Assembly (NCBI RefSeq): GCF_011047315.1
Contig: NZ_CP049259.1
Coordinates: forward strand, 1,674,001 to 1,738,000
DNA from: Altererythrobacter sp. BO-6
Lineage (GTDB): Bacteria; Pseudomonadota; Alphaproteobacteria; Sphingomonadales; Sphingomonadaceae
Reading direction: 5' to 3'
DNA: 64,000 nt
A model generated the notes under the pieces. The model saw only the letters and a list, made by a program, of their open reading frames with translations, searched no databases and had not been told where the DNA came from. Made by a program: the position numbers and the translations under genes. Below are positions 29,776-37,168 of the stretch, in pieces (within the stretch, counting starts at the first letter, position 1; each line of letters starts with the position of its first letter).

Positions 29776-32700
29776 TCAGAAGTCGAAGCGGGCGATGAAG
29801 CTGTAACGACGGTCGTTGCGGAAGGCCGAGCGGGTGATCCGCGTTCCGTCAAAGTCGACGACCTGGGTGGTGCGAGTCACCTCGTCGAGGAGGTTCACGC
29901 CCTGCACACCCAGCTTGATGTTGTCAGTCACCGCATAGAAGATCGACGCGTCAAGCTGACCGGTTGCTTCCAGCCAGATCGGCGAGAACGGGAAGATGTC
30001 ATCGCGCGGAGTGACCAGGAAGGCCGAGCGCCAATTATAGGCGGCGCGCATTGCCAGCGGGCCCTTCTCGTAGAACACAGTCGCATTGACGGTGTGCTTG
30101 GAGACGCCCTGAAGCGGCTGGATCGAGGCGAAGGTGCCACGGTTGCCGATCAGGTCAGGGTTGGTGAAGTCGCCCGCATCGACATAGGTATAGGTGAGTT
30201 GCGAACCTAGGCCGCTGAGCAGGCCGGGCAGGAAGTCATAGGTTTGCTGATAGGCGATTTCGACACCCTTCAGCGTACCGCTGATTTCATTGCTCGGACC
30301 ATTCACGCGGATCGGAACTTCGGCGTTGCCGCTCGAATATTCGACCACATTGACGCCGCTGGAAACGATGCCCTTGATGTCCTTGACGAAGCCGGAAACC
30401 GTCAGCGAGCCGACATCGTCGAAGTACCATTCTGCCGACAGGTCGTAATTCCAGGATGAGGTCGCCTGAATGTTGCGGTTGCCGGTGGAAATCTGGAACA
30501 GCGGCCCGTCTGCCAGAGTGCCCTCGGCAAGGAGGTTGCCGGTGTTGTCAACGATCTGGCCACCGGCACGGAAGAGCGCGAGGTCTGGGCGCGAGATGCC
30601 CTTGGACACAGCCGCGCGGATCAGGATGCCGTTGCCGATGTCGAGCTTCGCGTTGAAGCTAGGCAACCAGTGATCGAACTTGATCGCGCGATCATCGATA
30701 ATCCGGTTGCCAGTTATCGCCGCCGCGAATTCTGCCAGACGTGCATCGGACAGGCCGCAATAAGCGATCGTCGATCCGGGGTTGGGATTGTTGGCGCAGG
30801 AGAACCTCAGTTCGTTGACCTGGACTACACCGTCTGCCGCCTGACCCGGAACAACCCCGTCGAAGAAGTTGTTCGGAGCGGGGAAGGTGATGTCGCCATT
30901 GCTGAACACCTTGGTTTCGACGTAGCGCACCCCAAAGTTGCCTTCGAGCGTCCAGCCATTGCCGAAGTCCTGGCCGAAATCGACGCGGGCGTAAGCTGCC
31001 TTGGTCTTTTCCGCCACATCCGAAATCTGGCCGTCGGTGAATTCCGTTGCCAGCGGTGACCAGGTTTGTCCCGGGATGAAATTGGGGAAGCTGAAGGTTG
31101 CGATTTGCTGGCCCTGTTGGGTTGTCGTGCCTGCCAGATATTCGCCGATGAGATCATCGCCGCCGAAGAACCAGCCGCCCCCGATGCCGTTCGGCGTGGG
31201 CGCCTTGCCGCGCTGGAAGCCGTCGGCAAACGGATTACGCAAGCCCGCAGCATCCGGGAAATCGGTCGGATAGGCGCCGCCACCGGTAAACGTACCGGGA
31301 GTACCGCCACCGAAGAAGCCACCAGCAGCGCCCCATTGCCCATTGCGGCCGGTCCATGGCGCACCGAGCGAGCCCCAGTTGGTGAAGTTCGTGTCGCGCG
31401 TGACGCGTTCACGATCCGACCAGCGCGCACCAAAGCGGGCACGCTTGAAGAAGCCATCGTCGCTGATGTCATATTCAGCATCGAAGCGCAGGCTGTCGAG
31501 CTGCCCTTCGTTGCGTGCCCGCGAGTCAAGCAGGAACCAGAAATAGGTGTAATCGGGATTGCTGAACAGATCGCTTGGCGCACCAGCAGGGGCGATGAAT
31601 TCGACCTGCGGCGTCTTTCCGGTGGCATCGATGCGAATGTCCGAGAAGGTCGCCATCACGCCGATCGCGCCGTCCTGCTTGAGGTCCGACTGGATCCGCT
31701 GCGCTTCGAAATTGACCTTCAGGCGATCGGTGACATTCCAATCGACGTCAAACGAGAAGTCTTCGGTCTTCGACTCTGTCAGGCGGCCAAAACGCAACAG
31801 CTCGGTGTTCAAGCCGAACCACGGCGAGAAGCCCGAATCGCCGAGGGTCTGGGTCAGCGTGCCAGTCTGGAAAACGCCGTTTTCATCGAAGGTCCAGTTG
31901 CTGCCGGCTGCGGGCACCGCATACCACGCGTCGTTATTGACGAGCGCCAGAATGGCATATTCGTCGGTCTCGAACGATGTATCCGAACGCAGCCACTCAA
32001 AGGTCGCCTGGAAGTCGCCATTGGGGCTTTCGTACTGGATGACCGACGACCAGGCTTCACGATCGCGCTCAAGCCGGGTCGTGCGGGCACCCGCACCCTT
32101 GGGCGAGATGACAGTGCCTGCCGGCGGGAAGTTGGTTTCATCGAAGCCGGTCGGGTCGCCGAAGCCGCCCGAACCGACCGAACGCACGCGAAGGCAGGGG
32201 CCATCGAGCGTGTCGGCGCGATAACACGGGTCAGTCAGCTGCGAGGCATCGGTCCGGCTGACCAGTTCCGACTTCGCATAGCCGAGCTGGAAGCCCAGCG
32301 AACCGCCTTCGGTATCGACCGTGGCCGAGCCGAGCAGCGAGAATTCCGGTGACCATTCTTCGGCCATGTCGCCATAGTTTGCGCCGACCGTGCCCGAGAG
32401 GTGCACGCCGGGATTGTCGAGCGGCTTGCGCGTGACGAGGTTGACCGTACCGGCGATCCCGCCTTCGACCATGTCGGCGGTAACGTTCTTGAAGACTTCG
32501 ACCCGGCCCAGCAATTCGGGCGATACATCGTTGAACGACAGCACTGTGCCACCCGTGGCCGAGAAGATGTCACGACCGTTCAGTTCGGAGCGAACGAAGG
32601 GAAGGCCGCGGATGATAACGCCGGTGCCCTCGACCGAGAAACGGTCCGGGTCGGTCGTCTTTTCGAAGCGACCGATGTTGACGCCCGGGACACGCTGCAG

Positions 32701-32988
32701 CGCTTCAGCAACCGAACGGTCAGGCAACGCGCCGATGTCTTCAGCGGTGATCGCGTCGACAAAAGTGTCGGCATCGCGCTTGATGTTCTGGGCGCTTTCC
32801 AGCGAGGCGCGGAAGCCGGTGACGATGATGGCATTGTCGTCTTCAGCAGCAACCTCTTCATCCGCAGGCGCAGTGTCCTGCGCCATGGCGGGTGCGGCCA
32901 TCATGGCGGTAAGCGCTAGGCCTGAAGCCGTGCTGAGTGCGAGAATGCGACGCGAAGGCGCGACTCGAATCGAGTTCGTGTAAGCCAA
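29776..32988 (-). CDS. TonB-dependent receptor of a carbohydrate-utilisation locus
   Basis: A 1070-residue outer-membrane receptor. A signal peptide ends AMAQ at residue 37. Then come a TonB-box-like DDNAIIVTGFRAS, the plug (AEDIGALPDRSVAEALQRVPG, GVIIRGLPFVRSELNGRD, RVEVFKNVTADMVEGG) and a long barrel ending in RYSFIARFDF with the terminal phenylalanine. This TonB class imports oligosaccharides in Caulobacter and sphingomonads. The start codon is TTG with a strong GGGGAGGG element 5 nt before it. Two LacI-type palindromes lie upstream, shared with the divergent halogenase-like gene. Confidence 0.94.
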   Translation of the reverse strand: MAYTNSIRVAPSRRILALSTASGLALTAMMAAPAMAQDTAPADEEVAAEDDNAIIVTGFRASLESAQNIKRDADTFVDAITAEDIGALPDRSVAEALQRVPGVNIGRFEKTTDPDRFSVEGTGVIIRGLPFVRSELNGRDIFSATGGTVLSFNDVSPELLGRVEVFKNVTADMVEGGIAGTVNLVTRKPLDNPGVHLSGTVGANYGDMAEEWSPEFSLLGSATVDTEGGSLGFQLGYAKSELVSRTDASQLTDPCYRADTLDGPCLRVRSVGSGGFGDPTGFDETNFPPAGTVISPKGAGARTTRLERDREAWSSVIQYESPNGDFQATFEWLRSDTSFETDEYAILALVNNDAWYAVPAAGSNWTFDENGVFQTGTLTQTLGDSGFSPWFGLNTELLRFGRLTESKTEDFSFDVDWNVTDRLKVNFEAQRIQSDLKQDGAIGVMATFSDIRIDATGKTPQVEFIAPAGAPSDLFSNPDYTYFWFLLDSRARNEGQLDSLRFDAEYDISDDGFFKRARFGARWSDRERVTRDTNFTNWGSLGAPWTGRNGQWGAAGGFFGGGTPGTFTGGGAYPTDFPDAAGLRNPFADGFQRGKAPTPNGIGGGWFFGGDDLIGEYLAGTTTQQGQQIATFSFPNFIPGQTWSPLATEFTDGQISDVAEKTKAAYARVDFGQDFGNGWTLEGNFGVRYVETKVFSNGDITFPAPNNFFDGVVPGQAADGVVQVNELRFSCANNPNPGSTIAYCGLSDARLAEFAAAITGNRIIDDRAIKFDHWLPSFNAKLDIGNGILIRAAVSKGISRPDLALFRAGGQIVDNTGNLLAEGTLADGPLFQISTGNRNIQATSSWNYDLSAEWYFDDVGSLTVSGFVKDIKGIVSSGVNVVEYSSGNAEVPIRVNGPSNEISGTLKGVEIAYQQTYDFLPGLLSGLGSQLTYTYVDAGDFTNPDLIGNRGTFASIQPLQGVSKHTVNATVFYEKGPLAMRAAYNWRSAFLVTPRDDIFPFSPIWLEATGQLDASIFYAVTDNIKLGVQGVNLLDEVTRTTQVVDFDGTRITRSAFRNDRRYSFIARFDF

Positions 32989-33050
32989 GTTACCCTCCCC
33001 AGAGACAGGCGTTATGCCTGGTTTTTACCTTGTGGGCAGGGCCAATACCG

Positions 33051-33095
33051 CATAATGTGAGCGTTCACAAGCAAAAAATGAACGTTCACATTATG
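33051..33095. promoter_or_regulatory. Paired LacI-type operators between the TonB receptor and halogenase-like genes
   Basis: Two palindromes: TGTGAGCGTTCACA (33056-33069, one central mismatch pair) and TGAACGTTCA (33079-33088, perfect). Their centres are 21 bp apart, two helical turns, so bound dimers would face the same side. The outer flanks CATAATGTGA and TCACATTATG are themselves inverted repeats, and CATAAT on each strand may be the -10 elements of the divergent promoters. Confidence 0.7.
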
Positions 33096-33143
33096 CCCGC
33101 GAAACTGGCAATTGCGCGGCGGAAGTGCGAGAAGGATGCGGTT

Positions 33144-34655
33144 ATGGCGATCGAGAATATCATCATCGTAGGCGGAGGCACCGCTGGGTGGATGGCCGCC
33201 GCGGCTCTTTCGCGCCTCAAGGCCGGCCGACCCGTGTCGATCACCCTGATCGAATCCGAACAGATCGGCACCGTCGGCGTGGGCGAGGCAACCATCCCTC
33301 CCTTTGTCGAATTCAACGAGTTGCTGGGGATCGACGAGCGCGAGATGCTGGCTGCGTCGCAAGGCAGCTTCAAGCTGGGCATCCAGTTTTCGAACTGGGG
33401 CAAACTGGGCGACAGCTATATCCACCCCTTCGGCGCCTATGGCTACAATATGGGCGGCGTAACCTTCCACCACGTGTGGCACCGATTCCGCCAGGCCGGT
33501 GACAAGCGCCCGATCCAGGCCTTCAATGTCGAAACCATGGCGGCCTATTTCGGGAAGTTCGCGCGTTCACAGGATTTCGGCCGCGACGATCTGCCGCCGG
33601 TCAATTACGCCTACCATCTCGACGCGGGCCGCTATGCCGCCTTCTTGCGTAAATACGCCGAACAGCGCGGCGTGGTGCGGCGCGAGGGACGGATCGACGA
33701 TGTAAGGCTCGATCCCGAGACAGGGTTTGTCACGTCGGTCCAGGTTTCGGATGGCGAAGTCATATCCGGCGACCTGTTCATCGATTGCTCGGGTTTTCGC
33801 GGCCTGCTGATCGAACAGGCGCTGGAAACCGGATACGAAGACTGGACCCATTGGCTGCCCTGCAACCGCGCGGTCGCCCTGCCCTGCAACCGCGACGATG
33901 GCAGCCCGCCGCCTCCGTTCACCCGTGCCGCTGCGCACAGCGCCGGATGGCAGTGGCAGGTGCCGCTGCAGCACCGCAACGGCAATGGCCACGTCTATTG
34001 CGACGCGTTCATGACGGCAGACGAGGCCCATGACATCCTGGTTGCCAATATCGCGGGCAAGCCAACTGCAGATCCCAACCATCTCCGCTTCGTCACCGGG
34101 CGGCGCAAGAAGTTCTGGAACAAGAACGTCGTCGCGATCGGTCTTGCGGCCGGCTTCATGGAGCCGCTCGAATCCACCTCGATCCATCTCATCAACACCG
34201 GCGTGAACAAGCTTATTTCGCTGCTGTCGCTCGACGGGATCACTCCGGCACAAGAAGAGGCCTTTAATCGCCTGACAGTGAAGGAGTATGCGCGCATCCG
34301 CGACTTCCTTATCCTGCATTACAACGCCACCAGCCGCGATGATTCGGAGTTCTGGAACTATTGCCGCACGATGAGTGTGCCAGACACGCTGACCGAGAAG
34401 ATCGAGCTCTTCAAACTAAACGGCCAGATTTTCCGCGAGGAAGACGAGCTGTTCACGGAAACCAGCTGGGCGGCGGTGATGATGGGGCAAGGTATCCCGA
34501 TGCACGGCCACAATGCGATGGCCGATACACTGGATCTCGCCGCAACCCGGCAAGAGCTCGACGAGATGGAGAAATCGATCCGCTTCGCCGTGCAGCATAT
34601 GCCGGCGCACATCGACTATCTTAAGCGGTATTGCCCGGCACCGGCCTTGGCTTGA
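33144..34655 (+). CDS. Tryptophan-halogenase-family flavoprotein
   Basis: A 503-residue protein of the FADH2-dependent halogenase family. The FAD motif GGGTAGWMA lies at residues 10-18, the lysine equivalent to PrnA Lys79 is in SFKLG (Lys77), the WxWxxP motif is present as WQWQVP, and the glutamate region is EPLESTSI. Many members encoded beside TonB receptors in Caulobacter, Xanthomonas and sphingomonads have no known halogenation substrate, so tryptophan as substrate should not be assumed. The ATG at 33144 has AAGGA upstream. It diverges from the receptor across the paired operators. Confidence 0.9.
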   Translation: MAIENIIIVGGGTAGWMAAAALSRLKAGRPVSITLIESEQIGTVGVGEATIPPFVEFNELLGIDEREMLAASQGSFKLGIQFSNWGKLGDSYIHPFGAYGYNMGGVTFHHVWHRFRQAGDKRPIQAFNVETMAAYFGKFARSQDFGRDDLPPVNYAYHLDAGRYAAFLRKYAEQRGVVRREGRIDDVRLDPETGFVTSVQVSDGEVISGDLFIDCSGFRGLLIEQALETGYEDWTHWLPCNRAVALPCNRDDGSPPPPFTRAAAHSAGWQWQVPLQHRNGNGHVYCDAFMTADEAHDILVANIAGKPTADPNHLRFVTGRRKKFWNKNVVAIGLAAGFMEPLESTSIHLINTGVNKLISLLSLDGITPAQEEAFNRLTVKEYARIRDFLILHYNATSRDDSEFWNYCRTMSVPDTLTEKIELFKLNGQIFREEDELFTETSWAAVMMGQGIPMHGHNAMADTLDLAATRQELDEMEKSIRFAVQHMPAHIDYLKRYCPAPALA

Positions 34656-34676
34656 AGCCGGTCTCCGGGATATTTT

Positions 34677-34753
34677 TGGCGCACCCGACAGGATTCGAAC
34701 CTGTGACCTCTGCCTTCGGAGGGCAGCACTCTATCCAGCTGAGCTACGGGTGC
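34677..34753 (-). tRNA. tRNA-Arg(CCG)
   Basis: On the minus strand the acceptor stem GCACCCG/CGGGTGC is followed by discriminator G and an encoded CCA. The anticodon arm CTGCC-CTCCGAA-GGCAG gives anticodon CCG. The D-arm (TAGCTCAGCTGGATAGAG) and the T-arm (GGTTCGAATCC) are canonical. It lies 21 nt after the halogenase-like stop on the opposite strand. Confidence 0.97.
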
Positions 34754-34896
34754 GTGGCGCTGTCAGCGACATGCGAGCGGCGCGCTTAGCAAAGCACTGG
34801 CCCGCCTGCCAGCCGAAAATCACTGCGCATCCCTGACCGCGGCTGCGCGAGCGCGATTAGGAATTTGGCAAGTGTCCGCAGGTAAATCCTGTTGCC

Positions 34897-35280
34897 ATGC
34901 GGGACGTGGACGTCATCGAATCACCCGATCGGGCCCAAGGCCATGCCTTCGCGGCGCGCTGGCGCGCACTGCACGACGCCGGGCAGGAGATCGGTGCGCT
35001 GGCTGCCCTTGCTCCCGAACCGTTCGACGATCGCCTTGCCGCATTCCCAGACCAAATCGCGTCAAGCGGCGGCGCGCAGCTGACCCTGGCACGCGAATAT
35101 TTGGGCGATCTCGATGCCATTTTGCAGCCGGGCCTTGTCGCATTGCGCACGCTCCACGCCCGCGGGCAGGATACAACTGCGCCGGCGCTGGCGCTGTGGC
35201 GCGAATTTCACGCGTCACGCGGCGCGCTGCTGGCACTGGCGCGCGAAGCCAAACTCGAAGAGCCTGTTGTCGCTGCCTGA
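34897..35280 (+). CDS. Hypothetical protein upstream of mmcB
   Basis: A 127-residue, Ala/Leu-rich, mostly helical protein with no signal peptide or recognised domain. It starts MRDVDVIESPDRAQGHAFAA and ends EEPVVAA. It ends 38 nt before mmcB on the same strand, but mmcB has its own SOS box in that gap, so the two may be separately controlled. The opposite-strand frames in this stretch look like high-GC shadows. Function unknown. Confidence 0.65.
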   Translation: MRDVDVIESPDRAQGHAFAARWRALHDAGQEIGALAALAPEPFDDRLAAFPDQIASSGGAQLTLAREYLGDLDAILQPGLVALRTLHARGQDTTAPALALWREFHASRGALLALAREAKLEEPVVAA

Positions 35281-35291
35281 CGCTTGACGTT

Positions 35292-35306
35292 GTTCGCCGT
35301 CTGTTC
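35292..35306 (+). promoter_or_regulatory. LexA (SOS) box of alphaproteobacterial type before mmcB
   Basis: An exact GTTC-N7-GTTC direct repeat (GTTC GCCGTCT GTTC) lies 13 nt before the mmcB start. This is the LexA-binding motif of Alphaproteobacteria, and mmcB is a known SOS gene in Caulobacter. A TTGACG at 35284 could be the -35 element. Confidence 0.85.
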
Positions 35307-35327
35307 CAGCATGGTACCATGCTGGAA
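35304..35327. repeat. 24-bp perfect palindrome spanning the mmcB start codon
   Basis: Positions 35304-35327 read identically on both strands; the core is CCAGCATGGTACCATGCTGG. It includes the last GTTC of the SOS box on the left and codons 1-3 of mmcB on the right. As RNA it would fold into a hairpin over the start codon, or as DNA it may be an operator. Confidence 0.75.
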
Positions 35328-35807
35328 GATGGCCTTGTCACATCCGATTCGCCAACCGCACAAGCGGTCGCGCGCGGGGTAAGCCGGTTGTTCGCACGCA
35401 ACGATATCTGGTGCCTGCCGGAAATGCCGCTGCGCAACGGGCGCCGCGCCGATCTGATGGGGGTCGATGCGAAGGGCCAGATCGTCATCGTCGAGATCAA
35501 GGTGGCGCGCGGCGACCTGCTGGGCGATGCCAAGTGGCCAGATTATCTCGATTACTGCGACCGCTTCTATTGGGCGCTGCCGCCCGGGCTCGATCGCAGC
35601 CCGCTCGAAAGCGCGCTTTACCACCCCGATTGTTGCGGGGTGATCGTTGCGGACGGCTATGATGCAGAGATCCTTCGCCCTGCCCCGCTGCAGCCGCTCA
35701 ACGCCGCGCGGCGCAAGGTGGAGGTGGAGCGGCTGGCGCGGGCGGCGCTGCGCCGATATGCCGGGCTGATTGACCCGCTCTGCGCCGAACTCGCCGGGGC
35801 GCAATAA
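35319..35807 (+). CDS. mmcB: MmcB-family DNA repair protein
   Basis: A 162-residue protein of the MmcB family, which in Caulobacter protects against mitomycin C and other DNA damage. The nuclease-like core is visible as WCLPEMPLRNGRRADLMGV, then IVIVEIKVARGDLLGD, then KWPDYLDYCDRFYWALP: the D...ExK pattern of PD-(D/E)xK-type folds. It is complete and soluble. Control by LexA is supported by the GTTC-N7-GTTC box at 35292, and the start lies inside a 24-bp palindrome. A longer in-frame start at 34872 would override both the hypothetical gene and the SOS box, so it is rejected. Confidence 0.93.
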   Translation: MLEDGLVTSDSPTAQAVARGVSRLFARNDIWCLPEMPLRNGRRADLMGVDAKGQIVIVEIKVARGDLLGDAKWPDYLDYCDRFYWALPPGLDRSPLESALYHPDCCGVIVADGYDAEILRPAPLQPLNAARRKVEVERLARAALRRYAGLIDPLCAELAGAQ

Positions 35808-35868
35808 TCGGGAAAGCAGGAAGCCTCGCCATCGCCAAGCCTGACTCCGCAAGTTAGAAGCCACAGCA

Positions 35869-36588
35869 ATGCTTGCCGCCGTTATCTTCTCCGCTGTCGC
35901 CATGACCGTCATTGTCGCTGTGCGTTATCTTGCCAGCAGCGGGATCTTCGCCTGGCTGACCGGCAGGTTGCGGCCGGGCCAGTATCGTGGGCTGGATGCG
36001 CAGATCCGGCGCGAAATCGGTTGGTCGCTGGCTTCGGCGGCGATTTATGGCGTGCCCGCCGGGATCATCGCCTGGGGCTGGCGCAACCAGGGCTGGACGC
36101 AGATATATAGCGACATCACCGACTACCCGCTGTGGTACGCACCGCTGTCGCTGCTACTATACCTGTTCGCGCACGACACCTGGTTCTACTGGACACACCG
36201 CTGGATGCATCGGCCGCGCCTGTTTCGCCTCGCCCATGCGGTGCACCACGCCAGCAAGCCCCCCACCGCCTGGACCGCGATGAGTTTCCATCCGCTCGAA
36301 GCCATAGTTGGTGCGGTCATCATCCCCCTGCTGGTATTTGTGGTGCCGATCCATGCCGGCGTGCTCGCGCTGGTGCTGGCGATCATGACGGTCATGGGTG
36401 TCACCAACCACATGGGCTGGGAGCTTTTCCCGCGCAGCCTCGTTCATTCGCGGTTGGGTGAATGGCTGATAACGGCGAGCCACCACGAACGTCACCATGA
36501 AGAGTACCGATGCAATTATGGCCTTTATTTCCGCTTCTGGGATCGCCTGTGCGGCACCGACCGCGGCTTGACGCGCAAGTTCGGATGA
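35869..36588 (+). CDS. Sterol desaturase/fatty acid hydroxylase superfamily membrane enzyme
   Basis: A 239-residue integral membrane di-iron enzyme. The three histidine clusters are HDTWFYWTHRWMH, HAVHH and HHERHH, set between about four hydrophobic segments. These ligate two irons for hydroxylation or desaturation of a lipid. In sphingomonads the superfamily includes the carotenoid 2,2'-beta-hydroxylase CrtG, so a carotenoid substrate is one option, but no carotenoid genes are adjacent. It overlaps the following DUF2141 gene by 4 nt (ATGA), so the two are made together. Confidence 0.9.
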   Translation: MLAAVIFSAVAMTVIVAVRYLASSGIFAWLTGRLRPGQYRGLDAQIRREIGWSLASAAIYGVPAGIIAWGWRNQGWTQIYSDITDYPLWYAPLSLLLYLFAHDTWFYWTHRWMHRPRLFRLAHAVHHASKPPTAWTAMSFHPLEAIVGAVIIPLLVFVVPIHAGVLALVLAIMTVMGVTNHMGWELFPRSLVHSRLGEWLITASHHERHHEEYRCNYGLYFRFWDRLCGTDRGLTRKFG

Positions 36589-37028
36589 AGCGCGCCGGTG
36601 CCCTGGCGCTTGCTGCAAGTGCCGCGCTGCTGGGTGGAGCAACGCCGCCCAAGCCGGGCGAAATTGCGGTGACAATCACCGATCTTCGCTCTGCGAAAGG
36701 GGTCGTGCGCGCATGCATGACCACCAATCCCAAGATTTTCCCGCGCTGCCGCGAAGACCCGGCCTCGCACCGGCTGGTGGTGCCGGCGGGCACGCGGGTC
36801 GAACTTATGTTCACCAATGTAAAGCCGGGCCGCTATGCGATCGCGCTGCTGCATGACGAGAACAACAATGGCAAGGCCGACCGGGCGCTGGGCATGATGC
36901 CCAAGGAAGGTTTCGGCTTCTCGCGCGATGCCAAGGTGCAGATGGGCCCACCGAAGTTCAGCGACGCGGTGTTCGATTACAAGGGCGATGCCGCAGTGCT
37001 GACAATCCGCATGCGCTATATGTTGTGA
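36585..37028 (+). CDS. DUF2141 exported protein (second copy)
   Basis: A 147-residue protein with a signal peptide (ALAASAALLGGA) and one DUF2141 domain: IAVTITDLRSAKGVVRACM, PGRYAIALLHDENNNGKADR and the C-terminus LTIRMRYML. The DENNNGKAD loop and MRYM end closely parallel the copy at 19522. The start ATG overlaps the desaturase stop (ATGA); the longer frame from 36510 would lie inside that gene. It may be an accessory protein of the membrane enzyme, an inference from coupling only. Confidence 0.87.
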   Translation: MKRAGALALAASAALLGGATPPKPGEIAVTITDLRSAKGVVRACMTTNPKIFPRCREDPASHRLVVPAGTRVELMFTNVKPGRYAIALLHDENNNGKADRALGMMPKEGFGFSRDAKVQMGPPKFSDAVFDYKGDAAVLTIRMRYML

Positions 37029-37043
37029 TCCGAGCGCTGCCGC

Positions 37044-37073
37044 GACGTCACGCGGCAAAAACGCCGTGACGTC
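37044..37073. terminator. Hairpin after the second DUF2141 gene
   Basis: GACGTCAC-GCGGC and GCCG-TGACGTC form an 11-12 bp stem with a bulge and an A-rich loop, starting 16 nt after the stop. No uninterrupted T-tract follows (GTTT at 37077-37080), so termination is probable but not certain. Confidence 0.5.
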
Positions 37074-37168
37074 ATCGTTTCACGCTTTTCCCGCTGGCTT
37101 AACGGTAAGTTTACCATAGTGCGGCAAAACCCTTCCCTGACCGAATGTTTCAGGGGAACGATTGCACC

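Noticed and set aside
31066..32352. 428-residue open frame on the plus strand
   Set aside because: Shadow of the TonB receptor; no ribosome site and no recognisable motif.
34872..35318. N-terminal extension of MmcB
   Set aside because: The added 149 residues are low-complexity Arg-rich sequence that runs over a separate frame and the SOS box; the ATG at 35319 fits the family.
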